From assembly GCA_937888615.1 (NCBI GenBank), contig CALABZ010000133.1, forward strand, positions 1-64,000: DNA of 64,000 nt. The letters are read 5' to 3'. A model generated the notes under the pieces. It was not told the DNA's origin. It saw nothing but the letters and a program-made list of their open reading frames with translations, and did not search any database. The stretch's first letter is position 1. Each line of letters starts with the position of its first letter. The position numbers were made by a program, and so were the translations under genes. The DNA is from an uncultured Lentisphaeria bacterium (GTDB taxonomy: Bacteria; Verrucomicrobiota; Lentisphaeria; Victivallales; Victivallaceae). Of the stretch, positions 7,873-17,454 are shown piece by piece.

Positions 7873-9798
7873 TCAATAGTCCGTGCGGAACGGTGAAGCC
7901 AGGAAACCGGCGCCGTTGCGTAAATCCGCGCCTTCCGGATTGTTCGCCCATGCATAACGGACCATACATGGAACGGTGATTTCCGGGCTGCTGACCAATA
8001 TGGTATCGCCTTCGATTACGATCTCGGCCGGAACGAATGCCGCGGATAAGTCGGCGATGAAAAAGCCGCCCGTTCCCAACAAACCTCCTTCACAATGCTT
8101 GAAATGAAGCCGGATCGCCTGTCCTTCGATCACCATATGCGTATAAACCGGACCGCACGGCACAATTTCGTGCTTGTGGTACGTGCGGCGCAAAGCCAGC
8201 GCCGCCAGGCGTTCGCCCACGGTTTTCTTGTCTTTGGGATGAATATCGTCGGCCTCACCGCAGTCGATAGTGACGATCATACCGCCGCCAAGTTCGCTGG
8301 TTTTGAGCTGGGCTTCGCGGATATGGGCCCAGGTGCTGTTATGCTGGTACGGCTTCGGAGTCTGGTAATTCGCCAACTGCACCTGATAAAACGGAAAATC
8401 ACCCTGTCCCCAGGCACGCCGCCAGTCGCGGATCAGGCTGTCCATCAACCCATAATACTGAGGCCAACGCTCGGCGTTCGATTCGCCCTGGTACCAGATG
8501 ACGCCGCGCATGGCATACGGGAGCAGCGGGCGGATCTTGTTGTCGAACAGCATGTAAGGGCTGTTATGCGCACCGGGGCCAATGGGCTGGTTTGACGGGG
8601 AAAATGCAATATTGCCCAGATTGATTTCGGTTTCAAAACGCCAATTTCCGGCCAACGGGATGCCGTTCTTCGGCTCACCGGCGGGGAAAATCCTCATATT
8701 TGCGGCCGGGCCGATCATGCCGCCATCATAAATAAATGAACAGGCGCGGACTGCAATCACATTGCGCCCGGGGCGGATGACTCCGGCGGGAATCGGGTAT
8801 TCGCGGGCTTTGTTCCAATGTATTGTTTCGAACCCTTTGCCGGTGGCGCCCACCTCGACGCCGTTGACATAGGTGATATCCTGCTTGTCGACTGCGCCGA
8901 TGCCGATGACCCATTCGCGTCCGGCCAGTTCAGCCGGGATTTCGACGGTGCGGCGAAACCAGAGAATGCCGTTATAAGTTTCGCCGGCCAGTTTCCAGCT
9001 CCCGGGAAGTTCCATTTCGCGCCAGGAGGAATCGTCGAATTCTGCCGCCGCCCAGCCGCGCTCGACGCCGAGATTTTCGAGTTCTTCGAAATCGAATGAT
9101 TTTTTCAACTGCCTCATCAGCAGTGCTTCCGGGTCACAGATATCAACATCGCGGCCGTCTTTCCAGATATCCTTGTCGAACAAGCGGCTTTCGTAGGATT
9201 GTACCAGCGATACCATTTCCGGGTTCGCCATCAGCGATTCGCGGCTGTTCCAGGACTCGGCGATGGTGCCGCCCCATGAAGAATGAATAATCCCGACCGC
9301 GACCCCGAGTTCGGCATTCAGCCGTCGGGCAAAATGAAAGCCGGCCGCCGAGAAATTCCCGGTCGCCTGCGGATTGGCTTTTTCCCATGTGCCTTCGAAA
9401 TCGACGATGCCACCGACCCGTGCGACTCGCGGTACTGTAATCATGCGGACCAGCGGCAGATTGGAATTTTGGATCGATTCATTGTCGCCGGTGGCGGTCA
9501 TGACCATTTCCATGTTCGATTGTCCCGAGGCCAGCCAGACTTCGCCGATCATGATATCGCCGACGACGGTTTCTTCACCGCTGTTCAAGTTTCGCACCTT
9601 CAATTCGAAAGGGCCGCCGTAGGGCAATGCTTTCAGCCGCAACAGGAATTTTCCGTCCGGCTGTGCCATGACGTGGGCGCATTCTCCGGCCAGGGTACAT
9701 TCCACGATCGTTTTCGGTTCCGTCCATCCCCATACGGGGATTGAGATTCCGCTTTGCAGAACAGCGTGTTCGCTGAACAACGCAGACAACTTCAACAT
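7873..9798 (-). CDS. Sialate O-acetylesterase (SASA family)
   Basis: 641 residues from the ATG at 9798, which has AAGGAA 8 bases upstream; a longer frame to 9948 exists but its extension is not protein-like. SGNH-hydrolase motifs are present: catalytic Ser in ASGQSNMEM near residue 90, WYQGESNA in the middle, and Asp/His in DDIHPKDK near 518. Between the SGNH halves sits a jelly-roll insert (WAAAEFDDSSW to YVNGVEVG), as in large SASA proteins. The enzyme removes O-acetyl groups from sialic acids or acetylated plant glycans. No signal peptide is visible with this start, which is unusual if the substrate is extracellular. It is divergent from an AraC regulator. Confidence 0.9.
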   Translation of the reverse strand: MLKLSALFSEHAVLQSGISIPVWGWTEPKTIVECTLAGECAHVMAQPDGKFLLRLKALPYGGPFELKVRNLNSGEETVVGDIMIGEVWLASGQSNMEMVMTATGDNESIQNSNLPLVRMITVPRVARVGGIVDFEGTWEKANPQATGNFSAAGFHFARRLNAELGVAVGIIHSSWGGTIAESWNSRESLMANPEMVSLVQSYESRLFDKDIWKDGRDVDICDPEALLMRQLKKSFDFEELENLGVERGWAAAEFDDSSWREMELPGSWKLAGETYNGILWFRRTVEIPAELAGREWVIGIGAVDKQDITYVNGVEVGATGKGFETIHWNKAREYPIPAGVIRPGRNVIAVRACSFIYDGGMIGPAANMRIFPAGEPKNGIPLAGNWRFETEINLGNIAFSPSNQPIGPGAHNSPYMLFDNKIRPLLPYAMRGVIWYQGESNAERWPQYYGLMDSLIRDWRRAWGQGDFPFYQVQLANYQTPKPYQHNSTWAHIREAQLKTSELGGGMIVTIDCGEADDIHPKDKKTVGERLAALALRRTYHKHEIVPCGPVYTHMVIEGQAIRLHFKHCEGGLLGTGGFFIADLSAAFVPAEIVIEGDTILVSSPEITVPCMVRYAWANNPEGADLRNGAGFLASPFRTDY

Positions 9799-9856
9799 GA
9801 TCCGATTCCTTTTCGTTTCATTGATTTGTTTTCGGGCATTCTTATTAATATAATGC

Positions 9857-9877
9857 GAATACCGAAATATGGTATTC
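9857..9877. promoter_or_regulatory. Inverted repeat between acetylesterase and araC-type gene
   Basis: Perfect 7-base arms GAATACC and GGTATTC flank a 7-base spacer GAAATAT. It lies in the middle of the 168-base divergent intergenic region, next to an AT-rich TATATT-like -10 for the minus strand. Position and symmetry suggest an operator for the neighbouring regulator; AraC proteins more often use direct repeats, so this is tentative. Confidence 0.4.
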
Positions 9878-9966
9878 TGAAAAACGGTTTTTTCCCGGAT
9901 TTTTGCCGGTTTCGACACGCGAAGCAAGGTTGAAAACACACCAGCCATGCGCTATTTTAAACCATT

Positions 9967-10833
9967 ATGAGAAAACATGCCATAACCTTGCAAGACGGAT
10001 CTTCCAGTATTTCCGGCTGTGATGTCGGGCCGTATCCGCTGCATAAATTTTGCCTTAGTCCGGAACCGCCGGTGGACTTTCCGCTCCGGCTGACCGCCGC
10101 CGGGGACGACGAATGGGTCGCCGGGTGCCGCCGCAAGCGCATAAAATCCAATACATTTGCCGTGGAATTCGTTCGCAGCGGTGTTTTTCATTATACCCAG
10201 AATGGTCACCGCTATGACGTGATGCCGGACGAAGTATTTCTGGTGCACCTCGGCGCTGATAATGAAATGGCCACTTCAGGAGCCGCAAACAAGAAAACCA
10301 TGATCATGAGTGGTAAAGCTCTTCCCGCAATCCTGCGTCAGCTTTCCCTGGACCAGGCGGACGTGATCCGGGTCAGCCATCCCGAAATACTGACGGAACT
10401 GATCGACCGGGCGCGGGATATTTGCGGCGGTAGCGGTCCGGGGAGAGCCCAGGCCGCCGCCGCTCTCGGTTATCAGGTGCTGCTGGAACTGGCGGGAGAT
10501 TATTCCAGCCGACATTACCCGCGGGCGTTGAATGAGATCATCGCCTACATGCAGGGACATCTGGCGGAATCTTTGACACTGGAGGAACTGTGCCGCTGCA
10601 GCGGAATGAGCCGTGCCGCACTGCACCGGATGTTTGTGCAGTATCTGGAATGTTCCCCGATCGAACACTTGTTGCAGCTTCGAATGGCGCGGGCACGTGA
10701 ATTGCTTTCTTATCCGTGGTACTCGATCAAGGAGGTGGCCGAGCTGACCGGTTATTCGAACCAGCTTTATTTTTCCTCCGAATTCAAAAAACGCATCGGC
10801 GTCTCTCCGAAAATCTATCGCCACGGCTCATGA
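9967..10833 (+). CDS. AraC-family transcriptional regulator
   Basis: 288 residues. Residues of about 1-165 form an AraC-type cupin ligand domain (for example VEFVRSGVFHYTQNGHRYDV and the strand DEVFLVHLG). Residues 185-288 carry the double helix-turn-helix: LTLEELCRCSGMSRAALHRMF, then IKEVAELTGYSNQLYFSSEFK with the typical ending GVSPKIYR. It is divergent from the sialate O-acetylesterase and most likely activates it in response to a sugar; the effector cannot be read from sequence. Confidence 0.92.
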   Translation: MRKHAITLQDGSSSISGCDVGPYPLHKFCLSPEPPVDFPLRLTAAGDDEWVAGCRRKRIKSNTFAVEFVRSGVFHYTQNGHRYDVMPDEVFLVHLGADNEMATSGAANKKTMIMSGKALPAILRQLSLDQADVIRVSHPEILTELIDRARDICGGSGPGRAQAAAALGYQVLLELAGDYSSRHYPRALNEIIAYMQGHLAESLTLEELCRCSGMSRAALHRMFVQYLECSPIEHLLQLRMARARELLSYPWYSIKEVAELTGYSNQLYFSSEFKKRIGVSPKIYRHGS

Positions 10834-10949
10834 GAGCAAAACGTCGTATTTTCGCGTTCGATTATGCCATGATTCCGGGTTGAAAAGAATTTTTTGGATG
10901 CTACTTTTATACCAGTGCCAAAGAACCTCAACCCAAGGAGAGCGGCAAA

Positions 10950-11348
10950 ATGGAAAAATTTTCGATCAGGACCGGAACCCGCGATGGATTGTTCGATATC
11001 ACCGATAAAGTCGAAGCCCTCGTTCCTCCCGCCATGAAAGAAGGGATCTGCATGGTTTTCTGCGAACACACCACCGCCGCATTGACCATCAATGAAAATG
11101 CCGATCCTGACGTAAAAACCGATATCCGCAGCACCCTTGACCGGCTGATTCCATTCAATCAACCAGAATTCCGCCATGTCGAAGGCAATTCCGCCGCCCA
11201 CCTGAAATCCTCCCTGATCGGCTGTTCCGTAACGGTTCCGATCAAGAACGGCAAACTGTATCTGGGGCGTTGGCAGGGCATTTACTTCTGTGAATTCGAC
11301 GGCCCGCGCCAGCGCACGGTATCAGTATGGTTTATAAAAGGCTGCTGA
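10950..11348 (+). CDS. yjbQ: YjbQ/UPF0047 family protein (secondary thiamine-phosphate synthase type)
   Basis: 132 residues, the family's normal size. Conserved pieces: FCEHTTAALTINENADPDV near residues 31-49 and the C-terminal LGRWQGIYFCEFDGPR. UPF0047 proteins bind a metal through conserved His and Glu residues and show weak thiamine-phosphate synthase activity in E. coli; the physiological role is unsettled. AAGGAG lies before the start. The 3' end overlaps the next gene by 22 bases, implying translational coupling. Confidence 0.9.
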   Translation: MEKFSIRTGTRDGLFDITDKVEALVPPAMKEGICMVFCEHTTAALTINENADPDVKTDIRSTLDRLIPFNQPEFRHVEGNSAAHLKSSLIGCSVTVPIKNGKLYLGRWQGIYFCEFDGPRQRTVSVWFIKGC

Positions 11349-11944
11349 CCGTCTGCCTGCTTCTGGGCTGTTTTTGCTCCTCGGCCAAGCCCCGGGAACT
11401 CCTTGAGGCGGAGACCATGGTGCGGTCCGGTAAATACCGGATCGCCGCAATCTGTTTCGTTCAATACCGTATGCGGTTTCCCGGAGAGCGAACCTACTGT
11501 ACGGAACGGGCGGCCTACTGCCTGGCCCAGTGCGGCGATTTCCGGGAGGCAATCCGCCTCCTGTCCGATTTCGACGACGAAACCCCGGAGCCGGTCGAAC
11601 CGGAGGCCATGGTCGCCCGTACCCGCCTCCGCTATCTGCTTGCCCGGCTTTATGACTGGAACGATGAACCGCGCCTGGCATTTCGAACTCTCTGCAAAAA
11701 TCCGACCTTCGGCTCTCTGGTGGAGTGGAATCTGCATGTCCTTTATTATCTGGACCTGCGGGCGGAACTTGAAGGCATCTCATTTAACGAGGCCCGGCGG
11801 CAGTTGATCCTGCCCGCGCTTCTGAGCCCGCCCGGCACTCCCGGCAGATGGACCATGCTTCGCAGATTTATCGAATATGGCGACGGGAAATTGTCGATTC
11901 AGGTTGAAAAAATCCTCATACGGGACTATTCTAACTATCGGTAA
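11327..11944 (+). CDS. Predicted exported lipoprotein with TPR-like helical repeats
   Basis: 205 residues, function not recognised. It starts with a signal sequence ending LLLGC, a possible lipobox with Cys at 15. The mature part is alpha-helical: AETMVRSGKYRIAAICFVQYRMRFPG followed by EAIRLLSDF and LARLYDWNDEPRLAFRTL, a pattern like two or three tetratricopeptide helices. It overlaps yjbQ by 22 bases and ends 31 bases before trxB, so it belongs to that operon. A periplasmic scaffold role is possible but unsupported. Confidence 0.6.
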   Translation: MVYKRLLTVCLLLGCFCSSAKPRELLEAETMVRSGKYRIAAICFVQYRMRFPGERTYCTERAAYCLAQCGDFREAIRLLSDFDDETPEPVEPEAMVARTRLRYLLARLYDWNDEPRLAFRTLCKNPTFGSLVEWNLHVLYYLDLRAELEGISFNEARRQLILPALLSPPGTPGRWTMLRRFIEYGDGKLSIQVEKILIRDYSNYR

Positions 11945-11975
11945 AAAAATAACCAATATGCAGGAGACAATACTT

Positions 11976-12899
11976 ATGGAAGAAGTCGTAATTATCGGTA
12001 CCGGCCCTGCCGGTCTGACCGCCGCCATCTATATGGCCCGCGCCAATTGCAATCCCGTGGTCATTGCCGGGCAGCTCCCCGGCGGGCTGCTGACCCAGAC
12101 CACCGATATCGAGAATTTTCCCGGATTTCCGGAGGCCATCAACGGTTTTGAACTGATGATGCGCTGCCAGCAGCAGGCCGAAAAATTCGGCGCCAAAATC
12201 CTCTATGAAGTCGTGGACAAGGTCGAACTGAAAGAGGGCGGCCCCCATAAATTGACCTTTACTTCAGGCGAAATCATGGAATGCAAGGCGTTGATCATCG
12301 CCACCGGCTCCTCGCCGCGCTGGCTCGGACTGGAATCCGAAGACCGGTTGAAAAATCACGGTGTTTCGGCCTGTGCCACCTGCGACGGCGCTTTTTTTCG
12401 GGATGTCCCGGTGGCCGTAATCGGCGGCGGCGACAGTGCGATGGAAGAAGCGCTGTTCCTGACCAAATTTGCTTCATCCGTCACGCTGATTCATCGCCGC
12501 GAGGAATTCCGCGCGTCCAAGATCATGCTCGACCGGGCTCGGAGCAATGAGAAAATCAAATTCATCGTGAACAGCGTCATCAAAGAAGTGGTGGGCGGTC
12601 AGGAAGTGGATGCCCTTCGGCTTGAAAATGTGAAAACCGGCGAAGTCAGCGATTTCCCCTGCAAGGGAGTTTTCCTGGCCCTCGGGCATGATCCGAATAC
12701 CACGCTTTTCAAAGGACAGCTCGAAACCGATCAAAAGGGATTCATCAAAACGACTGGACGCACCACCTATACCAGTGTCGAGGGGGTATTTGTAGCCGGT
12801 GACTGTGCCGACAACGTTTATCGCCAGGCCGTTACCGCGGCCGGAACCGGCTGCGGCGCCGCCATTGACGCCGAACGCTGGCTGGCCTCCAAGGAGTAA
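11976..12899 (+). CDS. trxB: Thioredoxin-disulfide reductase
   Basis: 307 residues from the ATG at 11976, chosen for AGGAG 9 bases upstream and because the FAD motif GTGPAGLTAA then lies at the normal place. The redox-active motif CATCDG is near residue 133, the NADPH motif GGGDSAMEEA near 152, and the FAD-closing GVFVAGDCAD near 270. It uses NADPH to reduce thioredoxin (EC 1.8.1.9). Length and motif spacing are typical of the low-molecular-weight bacterial enzyme. It converges on a membrane-protein gene 3 bases away. Confidence 0.96.
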   Translation: MEEVVIIGTGPAGLTAAIYMARANCNPVVIAGQLPGGLLTQTTDIENFPGFPEAINGFELMMRCQQQAEKFGAKILYEVVDKVELKEGGPHKLTFTSGEIMECKALIIATGSSPRWLGLESEDRLKNHGVSACATCDGAFFRDVPVAVIGGGDSAMEEALFLTKFASSVTLIHRREEFRASKIMLDRARSNEKIKFIVNSVIKEVVGGQEVDALRLENVKTGEVSDFPCKGVFLALGHDPNTTLFKGQLETDQKGFIKTTGRTTYTSVEGVFVAGDCADNVYRQAVTAAGTGCGAAIDAERWLASKE

Positions 12900-12902
12900 A
12901 AC

Positions 12903-13787
12903 TCAAAAACAGAGGCTGAACAGCCACGCGCAGAGGATGCAGACCCAGAAAATCAGTCCGGCCGCCTGTAACGGCCGGACTTTTTCTTTCAGCCCGAAAT
13001 AACGGAAGAGATGGAAGCCTGCGAAAGCGCTTCCGGTCATCAGCGGAAATGCAATCAGCCCGGTTTTGAAAGAGGTCAGGCGATCGATGCCGTTAAAAAC
13101 GAAAAGGCCGCAGGCCAGCAGCGCAAATCCGATCATCAGCAGGGACGGAAGAAAACATTTGCGGCTGTCCAGCAGTTCCCGTTTGCGAATTGCCAGAAAA
13201 ACGGTTCCGGTGAACACGCCCGTGCAGAAATAAAATGTCCTGAAGCTGTCGCTGATCAACTCCGATTGTTCCATATACGAAGGCAGGCTGAACATGCATT
13301 GCGCCAGAGGGGCAAAGGTGAATGCGAAAAACGCCGCCCCGATTCCTCCTTTCTGCAGTTTCGTCTTCTCCTCCGGCGTTGGAAGACCGACCGCCAGCAG
13401 GGGCAGGGACAGCAACAGCAGTAATTGCGGGGCCTCGTCGAAAAGGAAGATGCCCATCAGGAACGGGGCCAGGCAGGAAAGCAATATTCCCCAGCGGATG
13501 ATTCCCCGCCCTCCGCACTTGTAAATCCGGTCCAGAAAATAAAATACGGCGGCCGTCAGCGCTCCGGCGATGAATAACGCCGCAAATGCCAGCATATGAA
13601 CTCCCCATGGGAACGACGGTTTTTCCAGCACCGCCATGACCGGCAGGCAGCAGAACATGCACAGGAGCGCCGTGAAACCGATGACGAACATGATGTTGGC
13701 ACGGATGCGAAATATATGGCGGACAACCCCTGCTCCCCCTGCCAGCAGCAATCCGGTGAAAATCAGAAATGCAATACCGCAACACAT
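12903..13787 (-). CDS. Multi-pass inner-membrane protein, function unknown
   Basis: 294 residues with about ten hydrophobic spans, roughly the layout of EamA/DMT-type transporters, but no diagnostic motif is seen. It starts one base after the adenine deaminase stop codon, so the two are almost certainly co-transcribed. A role in moving the deaminase's purine substrate or product is a guess from position. Several Cys residues lie in the first span (MCCG, LLCMFCC). Confidence 0.6.
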   Translation of the reverse strand: MCCGIAFLIFTGLLLAGGAGVVRHIFRIRANIMFVIGFTALLCMFCCLPVMAVLEKPSFPWGVHMLAFAALFIAGALTAAVFYFLDRIYKCGGRGIIRWGILLSCLAPFLMGIFLFDEAPQLLLLLSLPLLAVGLPTPEEKTKLQKGGIGAAFFAFTFAPLAQCMFSLPSYMEQSELISDSFRTFYFCTGVFTGTVFLAIRKRELLDSRKCFLPSLLMIGFALLACGLFVFNGIDRLTSFKTGLIAFPLMTGSAFAGFHLFRYFGLKEKVRPLQAAGLIFWVCILCAWLFSLCF

Positions 13788-13788
13788 G

Positions 13789-15501
13789 CTATACCTCGAT
13801 CACCTGAAACTTTGATACGTCGACCAGCCCATAGTCGGTGATTTTCAGGAACGGAATCACCGGCAACGGCAGAAAGGCCAGTTGCATGAAAGGTTCTTCG
13901 AGCACACAATTGGTTTGACGGACCGTTTCGCGCAGGGTTTTCAGGTCGGCAGCCAATTGCTCGTAGGGTGCGTCGGTCATCAGACCGGCCAGCGGCAGCT
14001 TCAGGATGGCGCTGACTTGGGCGTCTTTTACCACGCACTGTCCGCCGCCGGATTCGATCAGGGCGTTCACGGCGGCGGCCATGTCTTCGTCGGAAGTGCC
14101 GACGACGCAGAGGTTGTGGCTGTCATGCCCGATCGAACTGGCAATGGCGCCCGTTTTCATGCCGAATCCCGTAACGAAACCGAGCCCGATATTGTTATTT
14201 TTCCCATGGCGTTCGAGTACGGCCACTTTCAAAATGTCTTTTTCCGGAACCGCCATTTTCTCGCCATCGGCGAACGGCAGTTCCATTTCGATATTTTCGG
14301 TAATAATTGAGTTCGGAATCACCCCGATGACGTGGGTGGAAGCGCTCTTCGAGCGTACCTTAAAATCGGCGGCGGTTACTTTCGGGCGGCGGACCGAGTT
14401 CCGGGCGAAATCCACCGAAGGCGCGGGCGGGCGGCCTGCCAGCAGTTGGTCCGTGACCGGACGACCGCTTTTCAATACCTTGGCAATGCCGCATCCGCGA
14501 TAATCGTTCAAAAGCACGATATCGGCTTTGAACCCCGGCGCAATCAGTCCCCGGTCGTCCAAGCCGAACGCTTCCGCGCCTGAACGCGACGCCACCCGGT
14601 AGGCCAGTTCCGGCGCTACCCCCATGGCGATGGCGGTGCGGATCATATGGTCGATATGTCCCTCGGCGTCGATGTCCAGCGGGTTGCGGTCATCGGTGCA
14701 GAAGGCAACGAAAGGAGCGGAGACGGGGGTGATCAGCGGAATCAGTGCTTCCAGATTTTTCGCCACGCTGCCGCCGCGGATGAATAGCCGCATACCTTTG
14801 TCCAGTTTTTCTTCGCCTTCGGCCGGGGTGGAAGTTTCGTGACAGTTGTGGATGCCGGCGGCAATGTAGGCGTTCAGGTTTTTACCGCTGACCAACGGGG
14901 CGTGTCCGTCGATGATCTGATCGCTGAACGCTTCCAGCTTGGCCATAACCCCGGGATCGTGGAACCATACGCCGGGAAAATTCATCATTTCGGCCAGGCC
15001 GAGGGCTTTCGGGTGATGTTTGAACGGCAGGATATCCTCCACGTTCAGGGTGGCGCCGGAGGTCTCCATGTGGGTGGCGGGAACGCAGGAGCTGAGCTTA
15101 ACCCGTAGGTCCATGATCATGTTTTCGGCACAATTCAGGAAATAGCGGAGGGCTTCAGCGCCGCAGACATTTGCCATTTCGTGTGGATCGCAGACCGCGG
15201 TAGTGATGCCGTGCGGCAGGACGCAGCGTTCGAACTCATATGGGGTGACCATCGACGATTCGAGGTGAAAATGTGCATCCACAAAGCCGGGAACGGCGGT
15301 CAGTCCGGTTCCGTCGATTTCCTGCCGCCCCTGGTATTCGTCGCCGGTTCCGACGATGGTATCGCCGCAGACGGCAATGTCGCCGTGGTGTATTTTACCG
15401 GTAGTGATCGACAGCCAGTCCACGTTTTTAACCACCAGATCGGCGGGTTCGCGGCTCAAGGCCTGATCAATTCTCCGGTTTAGAATTTTTCTGTCAATCA
15501 T
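13789..15501 (-). CDS. ade: Adenine deaminase
   Basis: 570 residues from the ATG at 15501, preceded by AGGAA; a longer frame to 15558 lacks support. Converts adenine to hypoxanthine and ammonia (EC 3.5.4.2) in purine salvage. Amidohydrolase metal ligands are visible: DAHFHLESS near residue 96, HGITTAVCDPHE near 120, GHAPLV near 205, HNCHETST near 225 and CTDDRNP near 275. The C-terminal adenine-deaminase domain contains SIGHDSHNLCVVGT. The gene follows queC and leads into a membrane protein, forming a nucleobase-centred block with the queuosine genes. Confidence 0.93.
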   Translation of the reverse strand: MIDRKILNRRIDQALSREPADLVVKNVDWLSITTGKIHHGDIAVCGDTIVGTGDEYQGRQEIDGTGLTAVPGFVDAHFHLESSMVTPYEFERCVLPHGITTAVCDPHEMANVCGAEALRYFLNCAENMIMDLRVKLSSCVPATHMETSGATLNVEDILPFKHHPKALGLAEMMNFPGVWFHDPGVMAKLEAFSDQIIDGHAPLVSGKNLNAYIAAGIHNCHETSTPAEGEEKLDKGMRLFIRGGSVAKNLEALIPLITPVSAPFVAFCTDDRNPLDIDAEGHIDHMIRTAIAMGVAPELAYRVASRSGAEAFGLDDRGLIAPGFKADIVLLNDYRGCGIAKVLKSGRPVTDQLLAGRPPAPSVDFARNSVRRPKVTAADFKVRSKSASTHVIGVIPNSIITENIEMELPFADGEKMAVPEKDILKVAVLERHGKNNNIGLGFVTGFGMKTGAIASSIGHDSHNLCVVGTSDEDMAAAVNALIESGGGQCVVKDAQVSAILKLPLAGLMTDAPYEQLAADLKTLRETVRQTNCVLEEPFMQLAFLPLPVIPFLKITDYGLVDVSKFQVIEV

Positions 15502-15592
15502 AGGGCGTTCCTGTTGATTCGCCGCCGCGTCGTTACGGGACGGCGGGCTTGCGTACAAGCCGGATTGTCAAATGAGTTCCAAAAGCTCAAAA

Positions 15593-16273
15593 TTACCGGT
15601 ACCGGGTGGGGTCGGGCACACCAGCCTCGGCAAAACCCTGTTTTCGCAGCGTACAACTGGCACAAACGCCGCAGGCTTTTCCGGCGGCATCGGGGTTGTA
15701 ACAGGTCAGGGTTTGGCTGTAATCCACGCCCAGTTCGGTGCCCAGGCGGACGATTTCGGCTTTTGAAAGTTTCTGCAGCGGCGCGTGAATCCGGATTTTC
15801 CAGCCTTCGTCGACGCCCCGGGTGGCCAGGTTGGCCGTCTGTTCGAAACTGCGGATAAATGTTTCCCGGCAATCCGGGTATCCCGAATAATCCACCGCGT
15901 TCACTCCGATGAACACGTCCCGCGCACCCAGTACTTCGGCCCAGGCAGTGGCGAAAGAAAGAAATATCAGGTTGCGGGCGGGTACATAGGTAGCGGGAAT
16001 TCCTTCGGAGGGCCCTTTCGGCACTTCGACGCTGTCGTCGGTCAATGCCGAACCGCCCCATTGGCGCAAGTCGGCGCCGATGACGATATGGCGGGCGGCT
16101 CCGAGCATGGCGGCGACCCGTTTGGCGGCTTCGAGTTCAGGAATGTTGCGCTGGCCGTAGTTGATACTCAGCGCGTAACATTCGAAGCCGCGGGAAGCGG
16201 CAATCGCCAGGCAAGTGGCGGAATCCTGTCCGCCGCTGACCAATACAACAGCTTTGGGTTTTTCCGCCGTCAT
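15593..16273 (-). CDS. queC: 7-cyano-7-deazaguanine (preQ0) synthase
   Basis: 226 residues. An ATP-dependent enzyme that turns 7-carboxy-7-deazaguanine into preQ0 (EC 6.3.4.20). The PP-loop SGGQDSAT is near residue 13. The zinc-binding cysteines lie in [17 protein letters not shown] near residues 193-209. Length is normal. It starts 3 bases after queE ends. Confidence 0.96.
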   Translation of the reverse strand: MTAEKPKAVVLVSGGQDSATCLAIAASRGFECYALSINYGQRNIPELEAAKRVAAMLGAARHIVIGADLRQWGGSALTDDSVEVPKGPSEGIPATYVPARNLIFLSFATAWAEVLGARDVFIGVNAVDYSGYPDCRETFIRSFEQTANLATRGVDEGWKIRIHAPLQKLSKAEIVRLGTELGVDYSQTLTCYNPDAAGKACGVCASCTLRKQGFAEAGVPDPTRYR

Positions 16274-16276
16274 GCT

Positions 16277-16936
16277 TCAAACTCCTCGTGTGGCGGGATC
16301 CCAGATGTATTTATGAAGCTGGAGCTGCATCCGTCCGGGGGGGAGTTCGCTGATTATCCAGGCGGCAAGATCTTTCGGATCAAGCTTGCCGAATACCGGG
16401 CTGAACAGAATTTTGCTGGTGATTTCACCGAGTTCATGCTCTTCGATCAACTTCAGCGCATAATCGAAATCGGCACGGTCGCCGACGACGAATTTAATTT
16501 CATCGCGTTCATTCAGGAGTTCCAGGTTGTCGATAAGCAGTTTGTCGGCTTCGCCGCTGGAGGGCAGTTTGATGTCCATGATTTTGGTGACGCGCCACGG
16601 CAGGTCGTCCAATGCCACCGAACCGTTGGTTTCGAACAAGACCTGAAACTGTGCGTCGAGCAGGGCCCGGCAGAGCGCCGGTACGCCTTCCTGAAGCATC
16701 GGTTCGCCGCCGGTGATCAGCACCAGGTTGCTGTTCGCCTCCTCGGCCAGGTCTACGAGTTCTTGAATGGCGACTTCCTGACCGTCCTCGAATTTCTTCG
16801 CATAGGCGGTGTCGCAATAACTGCAGTTCAGGTTGCACCCGGCCAGACGGATGAAAAAGCACGGCAGCCCCGCGTAGGTCGATTCTCCCTGAATGCTCAG
16901 AAAGGTTTCATTTACCAGTAAAGTGTCTTTGCTCAT
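16277..16936 (-). CDS. queE: 7-carboxy-7-deazaguanine synthase
   Basis: 219 residues from the ATG at 16936, preceded by AGGAAA; this start puts VNETFLSIQGE at the N-terminus as expected. Radical-SAM enzyme (EC 4.3.99.3). The cluster motif CNLNCSYC (CX3CX2C) is near residues 32-39. The glycine-rich SAM motif TGGEPML is near 75. It acts between QueD and QueC and lies between their genes. Confidence 0.95.
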   Translation of the reverse strand: MSKDTLLVNETFLSIQGESTYAGLPCFFIRLAGCNLNCSYCDTAYAKKFEDGQEVAIQELVDLAEEANSNLVLITGGEPMLQEGVPALCRALLDAQFQVLFETNGSVALDDLPWRVTKIMDIKLPSSGEADKLLIDNLELLNERDEIKFVVGDRADFDYALKLIEEHELGEITSKILFSPVFGKLDPKDLAAWIISELPPGRMQLQLHKYIWDPATRGV

Positions 16937-16952
16937 CAATACATTTCCTTTT

Positions 16953-17321
16953 TTATTCGTAGTAAGTGGCGGAAGTTTCCGGGGATTCGAAAACAGTAAC
17001 CCGGGCAACCTTGACGGTGCCGCTGTTCATCTTTTCGGCCACCTCGCGATAAATGCTTCTGGCAATATTTTCGCTGGTGGGGTTGATGGTCCGGAAACGT
17101 TCAACCTCAGCAATGTTTTTATGATCGTATTCTTCAAGGATTTCATCCATGACCGCCTTTAACTTGCGGAAATCCACTGCGATGCCGATCTCGTCAAGCT
17201 CGGAGGCCTGGAGCGCCACCTTGACCTGCCAGGTATGTCCGTGCAACGCCGAACAGTCACCCTTGTAACCACGCAACTGGTGTGCCGCCGAAAAGCTCCT
17301 GACTGTTTCAATTTCAAACAT
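16953..17321 (-). CDS. queD: 6-carboxy-5,6,7,8-tetrahydropterin synthase
   Basis: 122 residues, normal for the family. Converts 7,8-dihydroneopterin triphosphate to carboxy-tetrahydropterin (EC 4.1.2.50). Zinc-binding histidines are in FSAAHQL (residue 14) and LHGHTW (residues 27 and 29); the catalytic Cys is in GDCSALHGH. It is first in the queD-queE-queC order. The folE gene that supplies its substrate is not in this window. No preQ1 riboswitch is recognisable upstream. Confidence 0.95.
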   Translation of the reverse strand: MFEIETVRSFSAAHQLRGYKGDCSALHGHTWQVKVALQASELDEIGIAVDFRKLKAVMDEILEEYDHKNIAEVERFRTINPTSENIARSIYREVAEKMNSGTVKVARVTVFESPETSATYYE

Positions 17322-17454
17322 CTTCCATCTTCCTTAAATTTTATGACAAGATAATAAAATAACACGTAAAAACGAATTGGCAAGAAAGCAAAAATTTTTT
17401 TCGTAAGTTTTCAGCCGCATTCAATCTTTCGATGCGGGAGGACGCGAATTGCAA

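Noticed and set aside
17415..17437. Hairpin CCGCAT/ATGCGG as a terminator for marR
   Set aside because: The stem is only 6 bp with an 11-base loop, and no U-run follows within the usual distance on the minus strand.
17322..17454. preQ1 riboswitch upstream of queD
   Set aside because: The region was read for the preQ1-I stem and A-rich tail and for longer preQ1-II-type structures; neither was found. It is only an AT-rich spacer.
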